64,000 nucleotides of DNA from Pedobacter ginsengisoli (lineage in GTDB: Bacteria > Bacteroidota > Bacteroidia > Sphingobacteriales > Sphingobacteriaceae). Both the position numbers and the translations under genes were made by a program. Below the pieces are notes generated by a model. The model was not told the DNA's origin. It did no database searches and saw nothing but the letters and a program-made list of their open reading frames with translations. Within the stretch, counting starts at the first letter, position 1, and each line of letters opens with the position of its first letter. Location: positions 4,709,555-4,773,554 of the forward strand of contig NZ_CP024091.1 in the NCBI RefSeq assembly GCF_002736205.1, written 5' to 3'. This document shows positions 1-7,208 of the stretch, in pieces.

Positions 1-61
1 CATCACAACTGCTTAATGTTGCTACTGCTAATGCAAGCAGGTAAAGTTTATTTTTTTTCAT
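1..61 (-). CDS. Lipoprotein, N-terminal fragment cut by window edge
   Basis: Reading the minus strand from the ATG at 59-61 gives MKKNKLYLLALAVATLSSCD before the window ends. This is a basic N-terminus, a hydrophobic stretch and an LSSC lipobox, so the product is very probably exported and lipidated on the cysteine. Only 20 codons are visible and the function cannot be judged. The start overlaps the last 14 bases of the upstream VWA gene (stop at 48-50), which implies translational coupling and a shared operon. The lipobox is seen directly; expression as a real gene is inferred from the signal peptide and the coupling. Confidence 0.7.
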   Translation of the reverse strand, partial: MKKNKLYLLALAVATLSSCD

Positions 62-1952
62 TCAATGCTGTCTTATCCTCCAAACTTAACAAATCTTTAG
101 CCAATAATTTGGCTGATTTAGCTAATTTGATGAATTCAGACCTATAACCTTCATTATCATTCCCAACTGCATTTTGTGCATTTCTGATTACCTGGTCAAA
201 GCTTGAATTCTGGCGAAAATCAGATTGCCTTAATAGCATCCCAAATTCAGCAACAGCAGCACTGAACCTAAAATTGTTACTGGTTTTGTTAAATGGAACA
301 CTGGTATCAATTACAGGTTGTTCAATTAACTTGCTTACGCTTCCATCTGGTTGTTTATATCGTAGTTTAACCGTTAAAAGTTCTTTGCTATTTCCCAGAA
401 CAACAGGTTTGCTATTACTCTGGTATTTCAAATCATCTACACTACCCGAAAAAGTACTCTTAACGCCAACAGGAATAACTTCATACAGTGCTGTTACTGT
501 ATGTCCGGATCCAAGCTCTCCGGCATCTTTTTGATCATCATTAAAATCTTTAGCTTTTAGCATACGGTTTTCGTAACCAATTAATCTGTAAGATTGCACT
601 TTCGATGGATTGAACTCTATTTGCAGCTTTACATCTTTGGCAATAGTGAACAGGGTTCCACCAAATTCATTGACCAAAACTTTTCTTGCTTCTGTGATAT
701 TGTCAATATAAGCATAGTTTCCATTGCCTTTGTTGGCAAGAACTTCCATCTTACTATCCTTGTAATTACCCATTCCGTAACCCAGAGTAGTTAAAAAGAT
801 CCCGCTTTTACGTTTTTTCTCAATAAGCTTTTCCATGTCATCATCCCTGGATGCACCGACGTTAAAATCCCCGTCAGTAGCAAGTATAACCCTGTTGTTC
901 CCACCCTTGATGAAATTTTCAGATGCCACTTTGTAAGCCAATTCTATTCCTTGCCCGCCTGCAGTAGATCCTCCTGCACTTAACTTATCCAGCGCATCCT
1001 TAATTTTAATCTTCTGATCGCCCAGGGTAGATGGCAGTACCAGGCCTGCATTACCTGCATATACTACAATGGCTACTTTATCTGAAGATCTGAGCTGATC
1101 AGTCAATAATTTAAATGATGAAACAAGTAAAGGAAGTTTATTTGCCTGGTTCATTGAACCTGATACATCAATAAGGAAAACCAAATTTGAAGCGGGCAAT
1201 TTCTCAGTTGAAATCGTGCGGCCCTGTAAGCCTATCTTTACCAGTTTATGGCTTGTATTCCATGGCGCATCGGCTATTTCTGTTACGATATTAATCGGGT
1301 CTTTGCCTTTTGGCTGTGGGTAATCGTAATCAAAATAATTGATCATTTCTTCTATTCTTACCGCATCCGCAGGTGGTAGTCCCCCGTTATTAATGAATCT
1401 TCGTATATTAGTATAAGAGGCGGCATCTACATCAATTGAGAAAGTTGAAAGCGGATTTTTGATAGCGTTCCTGAATTGGTTTTCTTTTATTGATGCGTAA
1501 GATTCTGATGACTCGATTAAAACGGGTACGTCCATTACAACGTTCGCCTGATTGATGCCCCTAATTGCCATCGTACCCCTTGATCCGGGTGCTCCAGTCA
1601 TTGCCATCTTTGCATAACCAACTATTACTTCCTCCCTCAAGGACACCATTTGTTTTTCCAATTTAACATTTAGCACGGTACCTGTGATTTTTGATGTGAA
1701 AGATTTATAACCGATGTATTCAAATGTTAAAGTTTGTTCATTTTCAGGAACGGAGATAGTATACAATCCGTTTTTACCTGTCATTGTACTAATCCTCTTA
1801 TCTAGTGAAAATACAGATACCCCGGCGAGAGGTGTTTTGTTATTCTTATCCGTAACTATTCCTGTAATAGTTCTAACAGTATTTCTGGGAGTCTTGAATG
1901 CGGCAAACAGTAAAACAATAAATATTGGGAACAATAGCTTTTTCATAATCAT
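48..1952 (-). CDS. VWA-domain surface protein with carboxypeptidase-like N-terminal domain (YfbK type)
   Basis: Exported protein of 634 residues. It has a signal peptide (1-22), a CarboxypepD_reg-like beta-sandwich (about 28-96), a short plug-like stretch EEVIVGY...GAPGSRG...IRG (107-132), a YfbK-type N-terminal segment (about 170-212), and a von Willebrand A domain (about 257-430) with an intact MIDAS (DVSGS 262-266, Thr near 330, ATDGD 358-362). The C-terminal part resembles the DUF3520 region of YfbK proteins. VWA domains bind ligands through a metal ion; the ligand is unknown. It diverges from the ECF sigma operon and shares a motif with its anti-sigma protein, suggesting a joint role. 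ATG codons at residues 1 and 3 are both possible starts. The family call is firm, the role unknown. Confidence 0.88.
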   Translation of the reverse strand: MIMKKLLFPIFIVLLFAAFKTPRNTVRTITGIVTDKNNKTPLAGVSVFSLDKRISTMTGKNGLYTISVPENEQTLTFEYIGYKSFTSKITGTVLNVKLEKQMVSLREEVIVGYAKMAMTGAPGSRGTMAIRGINQANVVMDVPVLIESSESYASIKENQFRNAIKNPLSTFSIDVDAASYTNIRRFINNGGLPPADAVRIEEMINYFDYDYPQPKGKDPINIVTEIADAPWNTSHKLVKIGLQGRTISTEKLPASNLVFLIDVSGSMNQANKLPLLVSSFKLLTDQLRSSDKVAIVVYAGNAGLVLPSTLGDQKIKIKDALDKLSAGGSTAGGQGIELAYKVASENFIKGGNNRVILATDGDFNVGASRDDDMEKLIEKKRKSGIFLTTLGYGMGNYKDSKMEVLANKGNGNYAYIDNITEARKVLVNEFGGTLFTIAKDVKLQIEFNPSKVQSYRLIGYENRMLKAKDFNDDQKDAGELGSGHTVTALYEVIPVGVKSTFSGSVDDLKYQSNSKPVVLGNSKELLTVKLRYKQPDGSVSKLIEQPVIDTSVPFNKTSNNFRFSAAVAEFGMLLRQSDFRQNSSFDQVIRNAQNAVGNDNEGYRSEFIKLAKSAKLLAKDLLSLEDKTALNEKK

Positions 1953-2012
1953 CTGGTTTTTCTAAATGATGTAAGCTTTGCAGAAATTCCACACCAGTCT
2001 CGAAAAATATTT

Positions 2013-2037
2013 TTATACTTGAGAAAATTATACCTGA
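2013..2037 (+). promoter_or_regulatory. Direct repeat TTATACYTGA upstream of the ECF sigma gene
   Basis: TTATACTTGA (2013-2022) and TTATACCTGA (2028-2037) form a direct repeat with 15-base spacing in the 92-base gap between the VWA gene and the sigma gene. The second copy ends 7 bases before the TTG start. It could be an activator site or part of an ECF promoter. No TAnnTTTG element is evident here, which would fit transcription by an alternative sigma factor. The repeat is seen; the function is inference. Confidence 0.3.
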
Positions 2038-2044
2038 AAGACCT

Positions 2045-2623
2045 TTGAAGTTTATAAAGAATAACGCCAGAATCCAGGAGCAGGACGATGCTGCTTTAAT
2101 TGCGCACTACAGGCATAGCGGCGATCTGGAATCCTTGGGCATACTTTATAATAAATACATGCACCTTGTATTTGGTGTGTGTTTAAACTATTTAAAAGAC
2201 GAAGAGCAGAGTAAAGATGCAGTAATGCAGATTTTTGAAGAGCTTGTGGTTAAGCTTAAAATTCATGAAGTACAGAATTTTAAAAGTTGGTTACATGTAC
2301 TATCCCGTAACCATTGCTTAATGACGCTTCGCAAGAATTCAAAAAATACAACTGTTTCATTAGAAGATACTTTTGTGGAAAACACAGATTTTGTGCATCT
2401 TGATATTGATGATACAAAAGAGACGAAACTTACCGTTATGGAAAAGTGTATGGAAACACTTCCCGAAGAGCAACGCGTAAGTGTAAACTTGTTCTATCTG
2501 CAAGAGAAGTGTTATAAAGAAGTGGCGGATATTACCGGCTACGATATGCTGAAAGTTAAGAGCTATATCCAAAATGGTAAAAGGAACTTAAAAATTTGTA
2601 TAGAAAAGAATAGTGGTGAATAA
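2045..2623 (+). CDS. ECF-family RNA polymerase sigma factor
   Basis: Sigma-70 family protein of about 192 residues. Region 2 lies around 30-70 (YNKYMHLVFGVCLNYLKDEE) and region 4 around 135-185 (LPEEQRVSVNLFYLQEKCYK, then a helix-turn-helix). The layout and size are those of ECF sigma factors that redirect RNA polymerase to a small regulon. The start is a TTG at 2045; there is no in-frame ATG upstream, and the first downstream ATG (residue 39) would remove part of region 2. The end overlaps the next gene by 11 bases, and that gene encodes a membrane protein with anti-sigma character. The target promoters are not known. Confidence 0.85.
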   Translation: MKFIKNNARIQEQDDAALIAHYRHSGDLESLGILYNKYMHLVFGVCLNYLKDEEQSKDAVMQIFEELVVKLKIHEVQNFKSWLHVLSRNHCLMTLRKNSKNTTVSLEDTFVENTDFVHLDIDDTKETKLTVMEKCMETLPEEQRVSVNLFYLQEKCYKEVADITGYDMLKVKSYIQNGKRNLKICIEKNSGE

Positions 2624-3719
2624 CGATTGGTTAGATATAGCAGTTTTAGAAGATTATCTTGATGGTAAGCTCGATGCCAAAACTATGAATAGGGTTGAGC
2701 GTGAAGCGCTTGAAGATCCTTTTGTAGCAGAGGCATTGGCTGGCTTAAGTATGTCGCCTAAACGATCCTTAGAGTCACTTTCATTGCTCCAGAAACAATT
2801 GCATGAACGTGTTGCTGAGCACCATTCTGCTAAAAAAGCGACAGTAATTACCTGGCAACGGCTAAGTATTGCCGCAGCCGCAGCGGTTATATTTATCTCT
2901 GTTGGTATTATTTTCTGGATGAAGCAAGTCAACTATCAAGACATGGCTTCAAAACAACCCAAAAAAATTGATGTAAACATAGCTCCAAAACCAAGCAGTG
3001 ATAGTATGATCGAAAATGCAGGTGCTGTAGCAACAGTTAAAACAGAAAGCACAGATAAAACTGCTACTGAAATTGATAAAGCTATAAAAGCTGTTAAAAC
3101 TAACAGTTATGCAGCCAATTCAAAGGCTAAATCAAAATCTATAACAACTAGCCCCGAAACAGCTCCTGCTGCTGAAGCAACTGTAGCGGCGGCGCCTATT
3201 TCTGTAGCAAGAACATCAAATGATTCAAGCGCCGCATTAAATGAAGTTGTTGTTGCTGCTTATGGGAAAAAGAAAGCTCCACAGGCTTTAGGTGCACCCG
3301 GAGTAAGGGGAGAAATTAGAATAAGAGGCCTTGCAACTCCTCAAGATGAATTTAATGATCCTTATGCTGTAAGGTTCACTATAAATAGTAAAAATATTAA
3401 TGATGTTCCAGTAGCTCGTCAAAATCAGATTGTGCAAGGCGTATCAGCAAAAACATCAAAAGCAACTCATCCTATAACTGGCTGGCCAAAGTTTAATAGT
3501 TACCTGAGCGAGAATAATAATTATATAACAGATGCAAAGCAGGGACAATCTGTCGAATTCAGATTTGAAATCAAAGACTTCAGACCTATAAATATCACAG
3601 TAATACGTGGCTTTTCAGAAAGATTCAATAATGAGCTGATTCGGTTGATTCAAACAGGGCCAGATTGGGATGTGCAGGACACTGCACATCCGATCGTATT
3701 TCTTACAATTGAGTATTAA
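2613..3719 (+). CDS. Probable membrane-bound anti-sigma factor
   Basis: Protein of 368 residues with a cytoplasmic N-terminus (1-84), one membrane helix (about 85-106) and a periplasmic part. A low-complexity Ala/Lys/Thr/Ser linker (about 110-205) leads to LNEVVVAAYGKKK and then GAPGVRGEIRIRG, a plug-like motif shared with the VWA protein. The C-terminal 100 residues carry no motif I recognise. It begins with GTG (2613 or 2616) inside the sigma gene, the usual coupling of sigma and anti-sigma genes. I see no classical zinc anti-sigma motif, so the assignment rests on position and topology. It converges on the phosphate transporter gene, and the two stop codons share the palindrome TTAA. Confidence 0.7.
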   Translation: MVNNDWLDIAVLEDYLDGKLDAKTMNRVEREALEDPFVAEALAGLSMSPKRSLESLSLLQKQLHERVAEHHSAKKATVITWQRLSIAAAAAVIFISVGIIFWMKQVNYQDMASKQPKKIDVNIAPKPSSDSMIENAGAVATVKTESTDKTATEIDKAIKAVKTNSYAANSKAKSKSITTSPETAPAAEATVAAAPISVARTSNDSSAALNEVVVAAYGKKKAPQALGAPGVRGEIRIRGLATPQDEFNDPYAVRFTINSKNINDVPVARQNQIVQGVSAKTSKATHPITGWPKFNSYLSENNNYITDAKQGQSVEFRFEIKDFRPINITVIRGFSERFNNELIRLIQTGPDWDVQDTAHPIVFLTIEY

Positions 3720-4726
3720 AAAAACAAGTGTATAATTCCGTAAACAATTGCAGCTAGTGTTGCAGAAACCGGAATAGTTAATACCCATGCCCAAAGCAAG
3801 CTAACGGTAACTCCCCAGCGTACTGCCGATACTCTTTTTAATAAACCAACACCTACAATTGAGCCGGTAATGGTATGTGTAGTAGAAACAGGAATACCAA
3901 AATGTTCTGTAATACCTAAGGTTACTGCACCTGCAGATTCTGCAGCTACACCTTCAAAAGCATTTACTTTAGTGATTTTAGAACCCATGGTTTTTACAAT
4001 TTTCCATCCACCACTCATAGTACCTAATGCAATTGCAGCATAACATGAAATAGGAATCCATTCAGGCATTGGGTCTCCGGTCTTTAAAGCATTTGCCGCC
4101 ACCATAGAAACATAAATGATACCCATTACTTTTTGAGCATCATTACCACCATGGGTAAAACTTAAGGCCGCAGAAGAGATTAGCTGTAGTCTTTTAAACC
4201 ACTTCTCAGCTACAGATGGCCTTGCATTTTTGGAAATATGCAAAATGATAATCGAAATAATAACCGAAATGATCATACCAATTACAGGAGCCAGAACAAT
4301 AAAGGCAACAACTTTTAAAATTGGGGCAAGGTTAATTGCCGACATTACGCTTGCGCCTACTGTAGCTGCTTTTGCCATACCAGCACCAGCAAAACCACCA
4401 ATTAACGTATGCGATGAACTTGAAGGGATACCGAACCACCAGGTAAAAAGATTCCAGGTTATGGCAGCAATAAGGCCTGCCAGGATAACTTCAAGTGTTA
4501 TAAAATTCTCAACAACAGTTTTGGCTATGGTATTAGCCACTTTATGATCTGTAAAGTAAAAATAAGCAGCAAAGTTAAATACCGCTGCCCATAGCACTGC
4601 CTGAAAAGGAGAAAGCACTTTTGTAGAAACGATGGTAGCAATTGAATTTGCTGCATCGTGAAAGCCATTTATATAATCAAATCCTATTGCGAGGATAATT
4701 ACAACAACCAATAAGGTAGTTACCAT
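3716..4726 (-). CDS. pit: Low-affinity inorganic phosphate transporter, PiT family
   Basis: Polytopic membrane protein of 336 residues with the two inverted PiT signature repeats: FDYINGFHDAANSIATIVST near the N-terminus, with GIPSSSSHTLIGG following, and AFEGVAAESAGAVTLG with GIPVSTTHTITGS near the C-terminus. PiT proteins take up metal-phosphate complexes with protons. Ten or so hydrophobic segments are visible. It lies 11 bases behind the DUF47 gene, the typical Bacteroidota pairing in which the PhoU-like partner modulates the transporter. The Pho-box-like promoter at 5398-5440 probably drives both genes. Substrate choice between phosphate and sulfate is not certain from sequence, but the DUF47 partner favours phosphate. 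Confidence 0.93.
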   Translation of the reverse strand: MVTTLLVVVIILAIGFDYINGFHDAANSIATIVSTKVLSPFQAVLWAAVFNFAAYFYFTDHKVANTIAKTVVENFITLEVILAGLIAAITWNLFTWWFGIPSSSSHTLIGGFAGAGMAKAATVGASVMSAINLAPILKVVAFIVLAPVIGMIISVIISIIILHISKNARPSVAEKWFKRLQLISSAALSFTHGGNDAQKVMGIIYVSMVAANALKTGDPMPEWIPISCYAAIALGTMSGGWKIVKTMGSKITKVNAFEGVAAESAGAVTLGITEHFGIPVSTTHTITGSIVGVGLLKRVSAVRWGVTVSLLWAWVLTIPVSATLAAIVYGIIHLFF

Positions 4727-4737
4727 TTTTTGAAGGT

Positions 4738-5379
4738 TTAAGCGTTCTTTACCAAAATAGATTCCAGCACATTAGCCGCATCTTCACATTTATCAGTAGC
4801 CATTTCAAGGGTCTGTAACACCTCTTTTTGTTTGATCAATTCAATAGCATTGGTTTCAAATTCAAACAAACGGGCAATTGCTAAATTACAAACATAGTCG
4901 GCTTGATTTTCACCGCTGTTAATCCTTACACAGGCATCGGCAATAACGCGAATATTTTTAAAACTTCTTAATTCTCTGATTGCTTTATCCAAATCGGTAC
5001 ACATTTCTACCAAAAGCTCAGCAAGTTTGATCATTGCATCACCTACATTTTTAACATTGTATAATTCAATGTTACTGGCCGAAGCATGAATGTAATCAGC
5101 AATATCATCAACCGCACTAGCTAGCGCGTGGATATCTTCCCTGTCAAAAGGAGTGATGAAGTTCTTACTAAGTTCAAGGAAAATCGAATGAGTAATGTCG
5201 TCTCCAACATGCTCTAAACGTTCAACTTCCTTAATGTACTCTTTTCTTTTTTCTACATCAGTTGCACTTAATGCAAGCAATAGCGCTTCAGAAATTTTTA
5301 ATACGTTACTTCCAGCCTGTTCAAATAGCGGTTGGAACTTTTTGTCTTTAGGGGTGAAGAACTTAAAAATACTATTCAT
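4738..5379 (-). CDS. DUF47 (PhoU-like) protein, partner of the Pit transporter
   Basis: Soluble, mostly helical protein of 213 residues of the TIGR00153/DUF47 family. Characteristic segments are the N-terminal FFTPKDKKFQPLFEQAGSNV, then EVERLEHVGDDITHSIFLEL and FDREDIHALASAVDDIADYI. These carry the acidic metal-binding E/DxxxD-type residues of PhoU-like bundles. In known systems such proteins sit next to PiT genes and regulate uptake of phosphate. It is the first gene after a strong TACTTTTG promoter element. The family assignment is firm; its direct action on the transporter is inferred from family precedent. Confidence 0.92.
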   Translation of the reverse strand: MNSIFKFFTPKDKKFQPLFEQAGSNVLKISEALLLALSATDVEKRKEYIKEVERLEHVGDDITHSIFLELSKNFITPFDREDIHALASAVDDIADYIHASASNIELYNVKNVGDAMIKLAELLVEMCTDLDKAIRELRSFKNIRVIADACVRINSGENQADYVCNLAIARLFEFETNAIELIKQKEVLQTLEMATDKCEDAANVLESILVKNA

Positions 5380-5397
5380 CTTTTATAAAATATGATA

Positions 5398-5440
5398 CAA
5401 AAGTATGAGTACAATGTTAAGTTAATGTTAAGTGTTAAGT
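5398..5440 (-). promoter_or_regulatory. Promoter of the DUF47-pit operon with Pho-box-like direct repeats
   Basis: On the minus strand a perfect Bacteroidota -7 element TACTTTTG lies at 5405-5398, about 20 bases before the DUF47 start. Immediately upstream are three copies of ACTTAACA (minus strand; plus-strand TGTTAAGT at 5415-5422, 5426-5433 and 5433-5440). Two copies are spaced 11 bases apart. The core TTAACA matches the TT(A/T/C)ACA half-site bound by PhoP in Bacillus, and the 11-base period is usual for OmpR/PhoB-type regulators. The repeats cover the -33 region, where an activator would replace a poor -33 box. Phosphate control is inference. Confidence 0.55.
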
Positions 5441-5466
5441 TTTTTTAACTAAGCGAATTAGGATGG

Positions 5467-6495
5467 TTAGCCAACCTTTTCAAGTGTAAAGGCAAATGTT
5501 GTTCCGATCTGTAAAGTGCTTCTTACAGATATAATTTGCTGATGAGCTTCAAGTATATGTTTTACAATAGCTAATCCCAAGCCTGTACCACCTTCTTCTC
5601 TCGATCTGTGCGAATCAATTCTATAAAAACGCTCAAATAAGCGAGGCAAGTGTTTTTCGTCGATGCCTATTCCATCATCAGTAACCTCAATTAAATACTG
5701 GTCATGAAGTTCAAAGATCTTTATAGCGGTTGAGCCTCCGTGTTCTCTGCCATATTTTAAAGAATTCTGAATCAGGTTAATCATTACTTGTCTGATTTTT
5801 TCTCTATCAGCATTTACAAATGCCGGATGGGTGTATTTTTCCTTAAAAGACAAGGTTATCTCTCTAAGTTTTGCCTTATCCTCTAAGCCTTCCATTACCT
5901 CTTTTGCCAGCAGAACAAAGTCAAATTTCTCGTAATTAATCGGAATTTCACCTGTTTCTAACTTCGATATGGAGTCAAGATCATTTATTAAATAACTTAA
6001 CCTTTCAACATTCTTGCCGGCCTTAGTTAAAAATTTGGCAGCTTGTTCGGGATCATCCACAAGACAATCTTGCAAAGTATCTATATAGCCTTGTATAGCA
6101 AAAAGAGGAGTTTTAAATTCATGCGAAACGTTAGATAGGAATTCTCTTCTGAACTGCTCCTGTTTCTTTAAAACATCAATTTCACGCTTTTTGGCCCCTG
6201 CCCATTCTTTTACTTCTTGTTCAACATCGTTAATAGGGTCGGAGCTCACATATTCTCCAAGCGCATCTTTTAAATCCTTACCCAGTTTTAAGTTGTGAAT
6301 AAGCTTATATATAAGTACTATTTTAGAGTAAATGTATTTTTCGAGCAAATAATAGAAAACAATAAAACAGGTTAAAAATGATACGCCAAACGACATCAGC
6401 ATAAAATACCAGCTATGCTGAAAGTAGAAATTTACAAGGCCTATTGAAATACCAACGGCTAATGCGGCAATTAAAACCAATACACTTAATTTCAT
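5467..6495 (-). CDS. Membrane sensor histidine kinase (PhoR-like size)
   Basis: Protein of 342 residues starting MKLSVLVLI. I place the start at the ATG at 6495; the longer frame would use a TTG four codons earlier. Two membrane helices (about 3-25 and 29-52) flank almost no periplasmic loop, followed by a short linker, the dimerisation box FLSNVSHEFKTPL (His about 125) and a HATPase domain with NLIQNSLKYG, DDGIGIDEKHL, LFERFYR and GGTGLGLAIV. It has no HAMP or PAS domain that I can recognise. No response regulator is adjacent. Its place just upstream of DUF47-pit makes a phosphate-sensing role possible, but that is inference only. Confidence 0.88.
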   Translation of the reverse strand: MKLSVLVLIAALAVGISIGLVNFYFQHSWYFMLMSFGVSFLTCFIVFYYLLEKYIYSKIVLIYKLIHNLKLGKDLKDALGEYVSSDPINDVEQEVKEWAGAKKREIDVLKKQEQFRREFLSNVSHEFKTPLFAIQGYIDTLQDCLVDDPEQAAKFLTKAGKNVERLSYLINDLDSISKLETGEIPINYEKFDFVLLAKEVMEGLEDKAKLREITLSFKEKYTHPAFVNADREKIRQVMINLIQNSLKYGREHGGSTAIKIFELHDQYLIEVTDDGIGIDEKHLPRLFERFYRIDSHRSREEGGTGLGLAIVKHILEAHQQIISVRSTLQIGTTFAFTLEKVG

Positions 6496-6556
6496 TGTTT
6501 TATCCAAATTAACTGTAAGATAGAGCGCTTACAGGTGCAGGCAATTTACAATTATT

Positions 6557-7204
6557 TTATTTCATTCCGGCCCACTCGTTATAAAACTGATCAAGATATT
6601 CCTGCATAAAATTATGGCGTTTTTGAGCTATGTTTTTTCCTGCCGGGGTTTTCATTAAATCTTTAAGCAAAAAGAGTTTTTCGTAAAAGTGATTAACAGT
6701 AGGACCCGTACTATTTTTATATTCTTCTTTACTCATATTCAGGTTAGGTTTAACCTCAGGGTCATAAAGTACCCTGTTTTTATAGCCCCCATAAGTAAAT
6801 GCACGGGCAATTCCGATGGCGCCTATTGCATCCAGCCGGTCCGCATCCTGAACAATGTCGAGTTCTTTTGAATGAAAAGTAACGGTTCCTAAACTGGCCT
6901 TATAGCTTAAATTAATAATGATCTGCTTTACATGTTCAATAATTGATGAATCAACACCTATACTTTTAAGAAAATCGCCTGCTATACGCGGACCAATTTC
7001 CTCATCGCCATCATTAAATTTCGGATCTGCTATATCATGTAACAGCGCAGCCAGTGCAACAATTAATTCATCGCCTTTTTCTTGTTCGTTAATTGTTAAA
7101 GCAGTTTTGTAAACGCGCTCTATATGAAACCAATCGTGACCCGCCTCTGCATCTGCTAATGTTTCTTTAACAAACTCAATTGTTTTTTCAATTATAGGGT
7201 TCAT
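6557..7204 (-). CDS. HD-domain phosphohydrolase (YedJ type)
   Basis: Soluble protein of 215 residues beginning MNPIIEKTIEF. An upstream ATG would overlap the preceding gene by 62 bases, whereas this start leaves a 4-base gap, so it is preferred. The metal ligands are visible: GHDWFHIERV near residue 25, ALLHDIADPKF near 55-65, and DADRLDAIGAIGIARAF near 115-130. This pattern matches the HD superfamily group that includes YedJ and related nucleotide or phosphate-ester hydrolases. The substrate is unknown. It is likely co-transcribed with the RNA methyltransferase gene upstream. Confidence 0.88.
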   Translation of the reverse strand: MNPIIEKTIEFVKETLADAEAGHDWFHIERVYKTALTINEQEKGDELIVALAALLHDIADPKFNDGDEEIGPRIAGDFLKSIGVDSSIIEHVKQIIINLSYKASLGTVTFHSKELDIVQDADRLDAIGAIGIARAFTYGGYKNRVLYDPEVKPNLNMSKEEYKNSTGPTVNHFYEKLFLLKDLMKTPAGKNIAQKRHNFMQEYLDQFYNEWAGMK

Positions 7205-7208
7205 TGGC

